Below are positions 12,094 to 22,520 of a stretch of 64,000 nt of DNA, piece by piece. Numbering within the stretch: position 1 is the stretch's first letter; each line of letters starts with the position of its first letter. Source of the stretch: Pictodentalium vernedei (taxonomy: Eukaryota; Mollusca; Scaphopoda; Dentaliida; Dentaliidae). Both the position numbers and the translations under genes were made by a program. The notes under the pieces were generated by a model. That model worked only from the letters and a program-made list of their open reading frames with translations, did no database searches and was not told the DNA's origin. The DNA is taken from positions 250,847,113 through 250,911,112 of the forward strand of contig CM062289.1 of assembly GCA_031216915.1 (NCBI GenBank), in the 5' to 3' direction.

Positions 12094-13212
12094 AGGTGTC
12101 ACGGAAAGTGATTGACTGAACCGTATGCATCTGCCAAACAGTTATGTGCTATGCATCTTCCAACATATGAATCAGCCAAAACATGCATCTGCCAATAAAG
12201 GTATATAAAGTAGAGCCAAACTAGCCACCTCATGCCTATGTCAAAGTTCACATGTTGGATGAAACCAGTTAGGCTAGACAAGCGACAATACAGGATTGCT
12301 GCAAGTTGAGATTCTCTCAGACTCTTCAGAGTTGTTGCAATTATTACATGCTAGCCACAAAAATACTTGGAAATTGGTGTAACAGAAAATGCAATATGTA
12401 TTTCTTTGACGAACACGATTTGTATGAAAGTTGTATTTAAAAATCATATTTCTCGCTCGGTTCGATTGCCGATTTCCAATCAATTGTTCATTGTTCTCAA
12501 CAAGGGTTCTCTGAAGTTTCATTATAAGCAATGACTGTCTACAAAAATAGCATTACCAGACAAATTGATGAACATAAAATAAAATGAATACATATGTTTT
12601 TTGTTTGAACACCATTTTAGGGAAGAATGAAAAGGAACTATTTTGTTCGTCATGTCTCAGTTTGGCCTTCACAGTGGGTTTGCCATCAATCAGCTGATTG
12701 GCGAAATTCTCAGAAAAATTACAACTGCTACAAAAACAGCAAATATATTATTAATATCGGGGGCATATAATAAAAAGAATACGTATGCTTTGAATACCTT
12801 TGTCATTTCATTCTTTCAGCCACTCGTGAAAATACCATATCATATTTCTTTCCAATCACTCTTGAGAGAATTCATGTATTTAAACAAAAAAATCCTCTAT
12901 AATCAGTAAATTATTTAATATTACGCGTTTAAAATATGGAGAAAATAAGATACACTTTACTAAATCACTTCCCTTGAGTAACTTCAGTGACAATTTTTGC
13001 TCCCTTAACAGTGGATCTTGATAAATTTAGGTTGCACTATATTTTACTTGACAGAAATGATGGACTGCACATCCCATTGGATTGAGCACAGTGGCCTCAT
13101 TTCAGTCAAAGGTCATCAGCTCTGGAAGCATTAAAGAAAAAAAAACAACATCCAAGCATGTATTGTGTATACATAAATTGAATTACTACATGTTTTAAAT
13201 TTTTTATTTCAG
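12094..13212. other. Intron sequence upstream of the last CDV3-like exon
   Basis: AT-rich sequence with no recognised repeat. It ends in the pyrimidine-rich acceptor TTTTTATTTCAG. Confidence 0.5.
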
Positions 13213-13312
13213 ACAAAGTGGTGATGATTCGCTTCGGGGAAATGTGCAGGATCCACGACATAAGAAAATTGAGCTAACTTTAGAGAATAAATTCTCTGCC
13301 TTGCAGGATTGA
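13213..13312 (+). CDS. CDV3-like gene, terminal coding exon
   Basis: After the acceptor the phase-2 frame reads QSGDDSLRGNVQDPRHKK and then IELTLENKFSALQD before TGA at 13310-13312. The ending 'lysine-rich, L-x-L-x-N-x-(Y/F)-(A/S)-(V/A)-L' matches the conserved C-terminal block of CDV3 proteins, where a similar L-D-N-x-Y-A-V-L motif occurs. The exon joins the 1-237 exon exactly in phase (GG + A), which argues for a real spliced gene and against a retrocopy. Downstream sequence to about 13.66 kb would be 3' UTR. The AATAAA motifs at 13650-13657 belong to a SINE tail and could serve as a poly(A) signal. Confidence 0.68.
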
Positions 13313-13595
13313 TGAATATGTTCATAGTGAATACAGATACTTCAGAAAAAAAAAACAAAGCCTACTTGTTACAGTAGTGGTCAGAATAAGTTGGAAAGTC
13401 ATGATGATAAATTGGAAACTTTAAAAATTTTGTGCACCAGATAGTCATTAACTGGAAAATTGAATCATCCATTTATTGTCTTCAGATAACACAAGAGTTA
13501 TAAAGTCAGACAGTTGTGCTTTTATCTTTGAGACTCGTCAGAAATTTTGTAGGCCAACTCATTTCCATTTGAAAATTTGCTATAGTGCTAAATTG

Positions 13596-13662
13596 ATTTT
13601 TTGTGGTCACAATTGGCCATTGTGCAGAAGTTATGTGACCTTAAACACCAATAAATAAATTG
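13596..13662 (+). mobile_element. Solo SINE tail (type 1)
   Basis: It contains TTGTGGTCACAATTGGCCAT, TGTGACCTTAAACACCAATA and AATAAAT. This is the shared 3' end of the SINE families, here without a head. Confidence 0.7.
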
Positions 13663-13679
13663 ATTTTGAATGTTAATAT

Positions 13680-14450
13680 AGTGGAACCCAGTTAATTGGA
13701 TATATCTTAATTGAATAACCCAATTAATTGCATATAACTCCAGATACCAAACCATTTACCATATTTTCAGTGCAGATTTGACCTGTTCATTGCTTATAGG
13801 TTATAGAGTACACTCATGTTAATTGAAGAAATCTTTGATCTATTGAAGAATTACTTGACCATTAAATTCCCCATATTTGTAGTCCTATTTGACCAGAGTA
13901 CATTCAACATAAAGCATTTAGTCTATCTTATCTTGTTGGACGGGGGAGCGCGGTGACTCAGTAGGTAGAGGTGCAGGCTGCAAGCCGAGAGGTCCTCGGT
14001 TCGAATCCCACCTGCGGCAACCGCGTTGTGTCCTTGGGCAAGACACTTCATCTCCATTGCCTGTATGGGGGCACGATGACGCCGTGTACTAAGGCGTACT
14101 GCACGTCGATGGTACGCATGTCTTCAACCAATCTAACCCTGCCTGTGCTGCAGTGCGGAGTTACGATGTTGGGGAGCTGGCAGCTGCTCGTCGTTGCTCG
14201 GTGGTTCTCTCCGGGTACTCCGGCTTCCTCCACCTGTAAAACTGTCACGGTCATGATTAGCCATTGTGCATAAATATGTGACCTTAAACATCATTAAATA
14301 AATAATAAATAATCTTGTTGGACAGAGCTGCATAATATCTTTCAAACAAGATATAATCAAATAAGTCCAAATTTTATCAAAAGAGTACACGAAAATGACA
14401 ATGTTGAATACAACCATAAATTGAATATTTTTCCCATACAAAAAATAGCT
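13680..14450. mobile_element. CAGTGG/TTAATTGAATA MITE carrying a SINE
   Basis: It starts GTGGAACCCAGTTAATTGG and continues with TTAATTGAATA and the TATCTTGTTGGAC palindrome arm. The SINE (13942-14311) splits the palindrome, whose other arm (TTTCAAACAAGATATAATCA) follows at 14339. Confidence 0.55.
13942..14311 (+). mobile_element. tRNA-derived SINE (family A, tail type 1), complete
   Basis: An A box (GTGACTCAGTAG, 13953-13964) and a perfect B box (GGTTCGAATCC, 13998-14008) give a pol III promoter. The body is TTGTGTCCTTGGGCAAGACA..GTGGTTCTCTCCGGGTACTC and the tail is GTGACCTTAAACATC plus AAATAAATAA. A perfect 12-bp target-site duplication ATCTTGTTGGAC flanks it (13930-13941 and 14312-14323). 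It is nearly identical to the copy at 45704, so it is a young insertion. Confidence 0.93.
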
Positions 14451-14457
14451 ATCCCAT

Positions 14458-14710
14458 TAACCCTTTACCCAATGCAGACGATATCAAAATTTATTATTTT
14501 AAATATAATTTTTTGAAATTTTTCAAAACATTTGATTTCAACAAAACCATATCATGTGAACCCTTGTTGGAACGAGCTCATCGAGCTCGTTCCAATTAGG
14601 GGTCACATGATATGGTTTTGTTGAAATTTTTGAAAAATAATATTTTTTTCAACTGCTGAATTTGCATATTATGCGGGCGGATGCGGCCGTTTCGTTGGGT
14701 AAAGGGTTAA
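14458..14710. mobile_element. Palindromic TTAACCCTTTACCC MITE, copy 1
   Basis: The ends are TTAACCCTTTACCCAATGC and GTTGGGTAAAGGGTTAA. The middle is a long imperfect palindrome with arms CCATATCATGTG..CCC..GGAACGAGCTC around ATC. It is entirely non-coding. Confidence 0.85.
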
Positions 14711-14762
14711 CAGAGTACCAATGTGTAGTCTTGCATATATTATTATCACATGTATTTTTTTT

Positions 14763-15011
14763 TTAACCCTTTACCCAACGCAGACGATATCAAAATTTAC
14801 TATTTTAGATATTATTTTTTAAATTTTTTCATAAAATTTCAACAAAACCATATCATGTGACCCCTCATTGGAACGAGCTCGACGAGCTCGTTCCAACGAG
14901 GGGTCACATGATATGGTTTTGTTGAAATTTTTTTAAAAATAATATTTTTTCAACAGCTGAATTTGCATATTACACCGGCGGATGCGGGCGATTTGTTGGG
15001 TAAAGGGTTAA
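14763..15011. mobile_element. Palindromic TTAACCCTTTACCC MITE, copy 2
   Basis: It has the same end and centre structure as the copy 52 bp upstream, with centre GGAACGAGCTC-GA-CGAGCTCGTTCC and arms CATATCATGTGACCCCTC. The arms are close to perfect, so the copy is relatively young. Confidence 0.87.
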
Positions 15012-15188
15012 GTAATATGATTACTGTATTGTGATAAACTGATTACTTACTCTCGATCAGATCTTTTTGGTCACAATGCAATCACCACAGTAGCTTGAGA
15101 TTTCAGAATCAAATTTTTGCGAAATAAGACTAGAAAAAGACTAGCAAATGAAAATAGAGCATCTGAGATTTAATGTTATTGCATTTCT

Positions 15189-15544
15189 AAGGAGTGTGAT
15201 GGCTCAGTGGTTTTGGCATTGGACCTCAGACTGAAAGGTCCACGGTTCGATTCCTGCCAGAGGTAAATGCATTGTGTCCTTGGGCTAGGCACTAAATCCC
15301 AATTGCCTCTGTTGGGGCATGGTGAAGCTGTATACTAAGGCATACTGCATGTCGATGGTGCACTTGTCTTCAGCTAATGCTAACCCTGATTATGTGGAGT
15401 TGGTATGTTGAGGAGTCTTGACAATTACTTTCCACTGCTAGGTGGATCTCTCCAGGAACTCCGGCTTCCTCTACCCATAAAACTGTCCAACCTGAAGTGA
15501 CATTGACTGGCTGTCAACAGTGTCATTAAACCACAATAAACAAA
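15189..15544 (+). mobile_element. tRNA-derived SINE (family A, tail type 2)
   Basis: A box GATGGCTCAGTGG, B box GGTTCGATTCC and body TTGTGTCCTTGGGC; the 3' end has CATTGACTGGCTGTCAACAG..CCACAATAAACAA. A perfect 12-bp target duplication TATTGCATTTCT lies at 15177-15188 and 15545-15556. Confidence 0.9.
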
Positions 15545-15953
15545 TATTGCATTTCTTATTTGACGAGTGAGATTCTGTAGCCTTTGTAGGGATGTAGGTG
15601 GACAGAGTTTCAACCGAATTGTCACCCTGTCAGGATGCTGTCAAAATTCTCTGTCTACTTTTGTTATTGCATTGATGTACAAAGCACCAGACAAGAGGCA
15701 TAAAGGCAATAAAACAGTTTAATTTCAGCAAAAAAATGTGATGGAATAATTTATATTAGGAGCATGAAAGTATGCTTCAAATTTGTAGAAATGAAAAAAC
15801 ACATTCATATTAAATCTATTGTTAAAAATTCTTCCAAGTAGAATGCATCCATTTATGTAATCACAGGTGCTCACACTGGCCAAGTCGTGAGAAGAAATAA
15901 AAAAATTAACGTTTTTTATGAATCATAAAACAATCGTCAAATAAAAGCTATTA

Positions 15954-16168
15954 ACCCTGGGAAGTGAAGCAGTTCTTGTTTACTGTGGTAAACAAGCTTT
16001 GTTTTACTGGTAAAATAGGCCCTCGACACTAATGCAGTGGATGTCCTCTAAAATGGGTAACGTGTATAAATGATTGACTAAACTGGGCTTTATCTCCTTG
16101 TTGTGGTCATGATTAGCCATTGTGCAGAAATATGTGACCTTAAACATAAATAAATAAATAAAAGCTAT
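15954..16168 (+). mobile_element. SINE family B, full tail
   Basis: The head is CCCTGGGAAGTGAAGCAG, TTTACTGTGGTAAACAAGC and TTTTACTGGTAAAATAGG. The tail GTGGTCATGATTAGCCATTG..GTGACCTTAAACATAAATAA is shared with family A type 1. No A or B box is seen. Confidence 0.7.
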
Positions 16169-16195
16169 TAAATATGATTTTTCTTACTGTACCTG

Positions 16196-16335
16196 TTAAC
16201 CCCCTGCATACTGATATCAGAATTTTCAAAATTTCAAACCACACATTTTTCCAATAATGCAACTAGGAAGGTAACCAATTCAGTCATGTTTGACAGAGCT
16301 CATTGAGCTCTGTCAAACAAGATAGATATAGAATA
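16196..16335. mobile_element. Fold-back MITE (CCCTCTGCA..TTTGACAGAGCTC family), partial
   Basis: Left end TTAACCCCCTGCATACTGAT and centre TGTTTGACAGAGCTCA-T-TGAGCTCTGTCAAACA (16284-16317). The expected right end is not clear. Confidence 0.55.
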
Positions 16336-17076
16336 AATGGGTACTAGGGTCGGTAATCAAGATTTAAACCACGAGAATCTGATTACCAGCCCAAGTACCT
16401 ATTTGTTTTATTTATACCATACTCTTAATAAATAATCAACTTTGTCACTTAAAATGGAAAAAAAATGTTACTTTCTATCGCAAACACACAGGTTTGTTTT
16501 TTGTTTACAACTGTGCCTGTGGGCAGTACTACCAGCTACACGTGAATGATTTATTGATAGCTGACACATCATAAATGTTGATTGATTTTACCTTGCTTTT
16601 TCAGTCAAATTATTATTAACAATTCTTGAATTTTATTTTAAATATTTAATTGTAGGTATTTTAAACTTAAGTCATTGCACGTAGTAGTTAGCACCGGAAA
16701 ATGCCATATGTTTGAATGAAACATCGCAACGTGTGAATGCATTGAAGTTGGCAAATTGCATCATGTCAAAGGTCAAGTTGGATGAACTTCCTATTATATT
16801 TTTAAAAAAAAAAAATTTTAACCGCAGCAGAAGCTTTACACCAGTAGTGGGGTTGAAAGCTAAAACTTAACATACAGGCTTTTCACAGGTAGTAACATAG
16901 GCGAGCATGGTATAAAATTGGCTACATTCCTAGTTGCATTGTGGGAAAAATATGTGGCTTGAAATTTCAGCATCAGAGTGCAGAGGATAACTGTTGTGTC
17001 TAGAACTTGTTGTGACGAGGGTCTGTTCCATCACCATGCTGCACTGTAACATGTAATTTATACTTTAACAATTTTA
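16336..17076. other. No recognised feature
   Basis: AT-rich sequence. Only weak MITE-like fragments are seen; no gene. Confidence 0.4.
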
Positions 17077-17290
17077 ATCCTTTACCCTTCATCAATAGCA
17101 GATGACACTTTCCAAAAACAAATTCTTGAATAACTGAAAATGTGTGTTTGTCACCTCAAAAAACATAGCTTATGACCCCTTCATTGGACAGAGTCAATGA
17201 ATGAAGTCCAGTGAAGGAGTCATGAGCTATGTTTTCAAGGGTCATAAATAAGGAAATTTCAATGGCAAATTTTGTGAATGGTGTTGGCTA
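17077..17290. mobile_element. Diverged palindromic MITE (CCTTTACCC family)
   Basis: The left end is TTTTAATCCTTTACCC. The centre is an imperfect palindrome ACATAGCTTATGACCCCTTC..GGAGTCATGAGCTATGTTTT. The right end is degraded. Confidence 0.5.
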
Positions 17291-17295
17291 GAATT

Positions 17296-17551
17296 TTACC
17301 TGCGTCGCCAGCGGCAGTGCAGGTCTAGTAACTGCTCGACTCCGTTTGTCCATCAGTCCGTCCGAAACACTTCTTCCGTCAAAGTTTTCTTGGCATCTAT
17401 GAAAGGGAATGATTTTATATATGGTCTGCTGCTTCATAATGATGAGTTGTATCGTGTATCTAATTTTCAGATCTGCCATGCAGCCACTTCCTGTTTGCCG
17501 ATACTTTGAAGTCTGTTCTGTAATCAGTTGCATGCAGCGACGCAGGTCCAG
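17296..17551. mobile_element. Possible small TIR element
   Basis: TTACCTGCGTCGCC (17298-17311) and CAGCGACGCAGGTCC (17537-17551) are inverted over about 11 bp, enclosing a GTCCATCAGTCCGTCCG stretch. The repeats are short, so this is tentative. Confidence 0.3.
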
Positions 17552-19113
17552 ACCCGGTATTGGTCTTGGCTTGTTCCATAAAGGGTCAAAACATATTTTG
17601 CAAACTAAATAAGGATTAAAGACACTTTATACCTCAATATTTTCTGGACTTGTGCTGATATTGCAAATAAGTACTGTGGCAGGGTTTCCGCTAGGGTAAA
17701 AAATGTTGTGGCCAGTAATTGGGGGAAAATCATAGAACAAAGGATTGCACCTCGAAAATGCTATTTTTTTCCCCATTAATGAAGGTATCAGAGTATTATT
17801 TAATTAGGTTGCCACTATATTAGTTTGTGATTAATAATTGGGAAGTGATTATAATCAAACCATGTGCACTTCAAAATTCAAATTATTTAGCAGAATATTC
17901 ATCATAAAATTTGACCTAGTCTTCGTCGTCACAACATCATTAAAATAACAGAAACTAAGTCAGAACGAAAACATGAAAATTTAGTTTACTTAAAAGCAAT
18001 CACTAGGAAATCAAAAAGCATGCAGTTGTGACATAAGTCACCGATTGACTCGAAGTTTGCCAATGTTCTCATATAATGTTGCACGACTCGCACATGGACT
18101 TTGCGAACTCGAGAGTGTCATTGATTAATCTCTGACCAACATTCATGTGTAATTTTACAATGCGTATCCTGCTCCTGTTTAGTGTAAACTGATATTATTA
18201 CTGTTGAATGCATTGCGATGGTAGCATGAGAGTTTTATTTCATGTTTTCCCCGATGTCAAACTTCTTGTAGCAATTTATATCAACTATAGAATGCGCAGT
18301 TAGGGGAATTTAGGGCGAGGGGAACAGGGCCGTTCAGGGGATGCCAGGTCACCCTATCGGAAATGCTGACTAAGGTAAGATTTTTTCAAAAATTTCTTTT
18401 ACATTTTATTGGAAAGTGCTATCTCCAGGTACTTTCCAATAAAAGGCAAGAAAGAAATTTACTGCTGACTGAATAATATTGACTGTGTGCAAATAATGTG
18501 TGGCCTCAAATGGCCAATCTCCTATAAAAGGTGTCGGCAAAATGTACTGCTGACTGAATATTGACTGCATGAAAAGAAGGTGTGGATCCAATAGAAGACC
18601 GTATAAATTAGGTAAATTATCATTTTGTTCACCTCAATGAACTGGGGTGATCAATAATTTGTTAGTCTACCTTTGGAGAGTTAGACAGTAACTCATTGCC
18701 TGCTGCAGACAAACTTTCCTGTCCAGTACAAAAATACCCTGTTAGGCTGTACAAAATAAAATAAATCATTCTCAATCAATTGTCCAGTGAGGGAGGTAGG
18801 TCTTATTTTTCTTCTTGCATTTCATTAGCATTGATTAGAGTCTTTTCACTGTCTTTTCACACACAATATATAGAAAGTGCATAATCATACAAATAAACTC
18901 ATTTAATTTTAAAAATATAACTTTTACATCTTTAGTTATGCTCTACAGATTTCTGTTACATACACTCATCATAAAAACATAAAATGTGTTGAGTCTCCCA
19001 ATTTTATAGTACAGTATGGCCGCCGTCGACTGATCACTTTCCATGGGATGGCAATATTTCCACAGATCTAATAATATTACATTCCGAACACTAATTATAG
19101 GAAAAATCATCAA
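17552..19113. other. No recognised gene; short duplicated motif
   Basis: AT-rich intergenic sequence. TACTGCTGACTGAATA..TTGACTG occurs twice (about 18460 and 18550) within a roughly 85-bp duplicated stretch. Nothing else is recognised. Confidence 0.4.
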
Positions 19114-19165
19114 AAATTTAATTAATGAAGCACCGGGTACAACCCGGTGCTTCATTAATTAAAAT
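19114..19165. repeat. Hairpin palindrome, 20-bp perfect arms
   Basis: TAATTAATGAAGCACCGGGT (19119-19138) and its exact reverse complement (19142-19161) are separated by ACA. Weaker inverted similarity continues outward. Confidence 0.9.
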
Positions 19166-19597
19166 GTTGCTGATTATGATTTTTATTACTTGGTAAACTC
19201 ATGCGTGGACATCACTGCCCATGCATGGATTACGACCAGTCCGCAACGACTGTACTGTAATGTTAGAAGACACTATACAGCAATAAAAGAACCCAATGAG
19301 GTGAGGTCAATTTCAGTGAGGAAAAACCTGATAATTAAAATATTTTTTTTAGCCTTATATTGTAAGAGGAATAATTTTGGCTCTTAACAAGGTAGATCAC
19401 TACAAATAGGAGTAACTTCTTTATCAATAATTTCTTGTTGCCATTCATTCTCTATTTGATTTTTCATTAAATCAAGTCACGGCTGTTTTCCAGCAGCCAC
19501 GACTTGATGTTATGAAAATTGCAGAAAATACTCATCAGGTAAAGTTTCAAGTTAATTGCAAGAGAACTTACTTGGATTTCTCTTGGAATTTGTTTTT

Positions 19598-19848
19598 TTA
19601 ACCCTTTACCCATCACGGACAATATTAAAGTTTATTATTTTAAATATCATTTTTTTCAAATTTTTCAAAACATGTCAACAGAACCATATCATGTGACCCC
19701 CTCAATAGAATGAGCTGAACAAGCTCATTCCATTAAGGTGTCATATGATATGGTTTTGTTGAAATTTTGTGAAAAATAAAAGAAATTCAAATGCTGAATT
19801 TGTCTGTTATGAGGGTGGTTGCAGCCAATTTGTTAGGTAATGGGTTAA
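19598..19848. mobile_element. Palindromic TTAACCCTTTACCC MITE, older copy
   Basis: The ends TTAACCCTTTACCCATCAC and TGTTAGGTAATGGGTTAA enclose an imperfect central palindrome (CCATATCATGTGACCCC..AAGGTGTCATATGATATGG). Confidence 0.8.
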
Positions 19849-20190
19849 CACTTCAGAACCATGAACTGCTTTATAATGATATCGCAGCCAGGTGTTGAAC
19901 TTCCATGATGAAGTCATAGTACAGTGGAGCCCACTTAATTGGTTATCTCTTAATTGAATAACCCTGTTAATTGAATATAATTTCCAAACACAAAACCATT
20001 TACCATACCTTCAGTACAAATTTGACCTGTTAATTGAAAATAGATTATAGAGTAAACTCCTGTTAATTGAATAAAAAATCTTGTAATATGTCGAGAATTT
20101 ACGCTGACAATAACCAACTTTCCCTTGTTTATTGACCTATTTTGGCTTCAGTACATCCAATACAGGTATTTAATCTATTATATCTTGTTT

Positions 20191-20388
20191 CTTATTCACT
20201 GCGGTAAACAGGCTTGGTTTTACTGGTAATATAGGACCCAGTCACCAGTGCTTGGGGGTGCAAACCTTCTCTAAAATTTGCAATTTGGCTTATTAACGCT
20301 CACACATCTTGAGTTGATACTCATGTTGTGGTCATGATTAGCCATTGTGCAAAAATATATGACCTTAAACTCCAATAAATAAATAAAT
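20191..20388 (+). mobile_element. SINE family B, 5' truncated, with target duplication
   Basis: It starts within the head (CTTATTCACTGCGGTAAACA) and runs to the type 1 tail ATGACCTTAAACTCCAATAA plus AAATAAAT. A perfect 11-bp duplication ATATCTTGTTT flanks it (20180-20190 and 20389-20399). The site is in the arm of the MITE palindrome, almost the same motif as used by the SINE at 13942. Confidence 0.85.
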
Positions 20389-20415
20389 ATATCTTGTTTG
20401 ACAGAGCTCTATGTG

Positions 20416-21533
20416 TAGTGTTGAAACGATTACCCATTTTTCAAAGTCGACTAGTCGACGGGAGTAATCGACTCAAAATCGACTAGTCGGCCTTTCTGTT
20501 CAAAACATAATTGTCTCCTGTAAATTAGGTGATAAGAGACTGTTACATGTAAGTTGATAACCCTTTCATTTAATGACTTGTTTGACAGGTGTTTGATGAA
20601 GTTTCCTTGTCAAAGTCATGAACATGGCTGTTCTCTTTTTCGTATTTGAGTTTTTTAAAACTTCGTGCATATTATAGCTTAAACCATTCAGTAAAAAAAT
20701 TAGGATACCTGGGAAGTGCCTCCTAGTCCTCTGTCCGTACCGTGGAAAAAGTATCCAATGATGTTAAAACAGAAATTTCGTGAATTTGTAAATGTAGTGT
20801 GCCGCCATTCTCCCGGTGCAATTAATTAAAAACTCCCGGGTCAAATTTTGTGACGGAAAATTAGGATACCTGGGAAGTGCCTCCTAGTCCTCTGTTCGTA
20901 CCGTGGAAAAAGTACCCAATGATGTTAAAACAGAAATTTCGTGAATTTGTAAATGTAGTGTGCCGCCATTCTCCCGGTGCAATTAATTAAAAACTCCCGG
21001 GTCAAATTTTGTGACGGACAGTTTCTTCACCTTCATATCCGGTCTTCGCCAGCTCGCACCCAAACCAGTACAGTAATATCATAGAATATGGAGCATCTTT
21101 CTGAGTGCTTCGGGCATGTATTTTATTTTTATATCAATTAAAAAGTGTGGGTGTCTGGGCGACTTGGGTGAGGGACAGAACGCTTGCATGAATTAACAGC
21201 ATCTTTGAAGTTGTACATCAAAGTATTTTTCTTCAATGCGTGCCAGTGATTAGGTTAGGTGAAATCAGTGCTTGTAATGCTGCTGAAATCTAAATTGTAA
21301 CATTATCGGCATCAGCAAACGACAATGATTGCATTAATATCCACTTCTCAATACAATTTAAAATAGGTCCACCACGAAGCAGAAACGTCTGATGTTTGTA
21401 ATCATTAACCCCCACTATTGGAATTTTACTACTTCATCTTTGAGTTTCCCGACGAGGCGACTGGCAGATTTCAGAGTCGATTTTTTCGAAAATCGAATTG
21501 ACTTCGACTAGTCGACTAATCGTTTCAACACTA
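20416..21533. mobile_element. TIR element TAGTGTTGAAACGATTA, 1.1 kb
   Basis: The left end TAGTGTTGAAACGATTA and right end TAATCGTTTCAACACTA are perfect 17-bp inverted repeats. CGACTAGTCGAC motifs lie just inside both ends. It splits the central palindrome of the surrounding MITE: GACAGAGCTCT on the left and GAGCTCTATCAAACAAGAT on the right. It contains no convincing protein. Confidence 0.82.
20701..21019. repeat. 161-bp tandem duplication inside the TIR element
   Basis: Two adjacent copies start TAGGATACCTGGGAAGTGCC at 20701 and 20862. By eye they differ at two bases. They contain CTCCCGGTGCAATTAATTAA. Confidence 0.95.
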
Positions 21534-21667
21534 TGAGCTCTATCAAACAAGATATGATAAACTAAATGCTCAGATTAACCGAAGAATACTTCTAAGTGTC
21601 CATCTCTTCCTGTTAATTGAATAATTTTCACTGGCATAAAGGCTATTCAGTTAACAGGGTTCCACTG

Positions 21668-21944
21668 TACTGTTATCACAAGAGTGGAATTTTTCTAGAT
21701 CGGATCGCAAAAGTGTTGTGACACACCACTTATACATCAGTAGGTTGAGATTTTGTAAAAAAAAATGTTGTGAAATCAAGACCAAATCACCAAAGAAAAT
21801 GGAAATAGTATTCTTAGATTAAATTTTCTTGCATTACAGGTTTTCATATATTACCTTCAATTTCAACCCCTCCCCCACCATCACCTACACTACTTACACC
21901 GACCTAAAATGATGTGGAAAGTATATATTTGTCATTTATCATGG
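21668..21944. other. No recognised feature
   Basis: Short AT-rich spacer between repeats, with a C-rich stretch near 21870. No gene is seen. Confidence 0.4.
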
Positions 21945-22242
21945 ATATCTCAGGAAGTAGAGTAGTGCTTATTTCCTGCAGTAAACAAGCTGTGTTTTTC
22001 TTGTAAAATATGGTCCCGGTAACCCATGCTAGAGGTGGAAGTGGGCAGGTTAGGCATAAATGATGTACTTGTCTTCAACCAATACTAACCCTGCTTGTGT
22101 AGAGTTAGTGCTTTGAGGAGTCTGGCAGTTGCTCGCCATTGCTCAATGTTCCCTCTAGTTTCCTCCACCCATAATACTAACCGACATGAGGTGACCCTGG
22201 CTGTCGAAAGTGTCGTTAAATTCCAATAAATAAGTAAACAGG
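21945..22242 (+). mobile_element. Chimeric SINE: family B head, family A body and tail
   Basis: It begins with the family B head (CAGTAAACAAGCTGTG, TTGTAAAATATGGTCCC, AGGTGGAAGTG). Near 22060 it switches to family A sequence (ACTTGTCTTCAACCAATACT, GGAGTCTGGCAGTTGCTCGC). It ends with tail type 2 (CCTGGCTGTCGAAAGTGTCG, CCAATAAATAAG). The switch suggests template switching or nested loss. Confidence 0.6.
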
Positions 22243-22520
22243 CATAAGTGAATATCTAAACTTGTGCTATGGTCATGATTCAGCCATAATAAAAATGAAT
22301 TAAGCAGATGATTTTGAAATTAAATCAAATCTTGAATCGAATCGAATGTCCTTCCTACTCAAATTGTAAATATTGTACCTTTTTACAATATAAATTAAAC
22401 TTAGCAGTCTGCATTCAAGTATTTTACATGTATTCAACGGCAAATCGTCTGCTTGTTCAAATCAATAAAATTGTGGAATATTCCAGAAACCGAATCATAG
22501 TAGTTTTGACAGCAGCTGTC

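Larger units (their letters stand above)
238..13212 (+). other. Intron of the CDV3-like gene (12,975 bp, repeat-filled)
   Basis: It is bounded by GT at 238-239 and by a pyrimidine-rich acceptor TTTTTATTTCAG ending at 13212. The upstream exon leaves two bases (GG) of a codon and the downstream exon supplies the third (A), so the join is in frame (phase 2). The intron carries the elements listed below between 366 and 12093. No other coding exon was recognised in it. Confidence 0.6.
19922..21667. mobile_element. CAGTGG-ended pogo-like MITE with two nested insertions
   Basis: The ends CAGTGGAGCCCACTTAATTG and AACAGGGTTCCACTG are inverted and flanked by TA on both sides (19920-19921, 21668-21669), as for pogo/Tigger-type Tc1-mariner elements. 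The interior is TTAATTGAATA-rich with the usual TATATCTTGTTTGACAGAGCTC palindrome. It is interrupted by a SINE-B (20191-20388) and a TIR element (20416-21533). It has no transposase. Confidence 0.7.

Noticed and set aside
13942-14020. tRNA gene
   Set aside because: A and B boxes are present but the acceptor and anticodon stems do not close, and the unit continues into a SINE body with a target duplication; the same holds for the other SINE heads.
14870-14900. Intrinsic transcription terminator
   Set aside because: Strong GC-tipped hairpins here are centres of MITEs in a eukaryotic genome; a bacterial terminator model does not apply.
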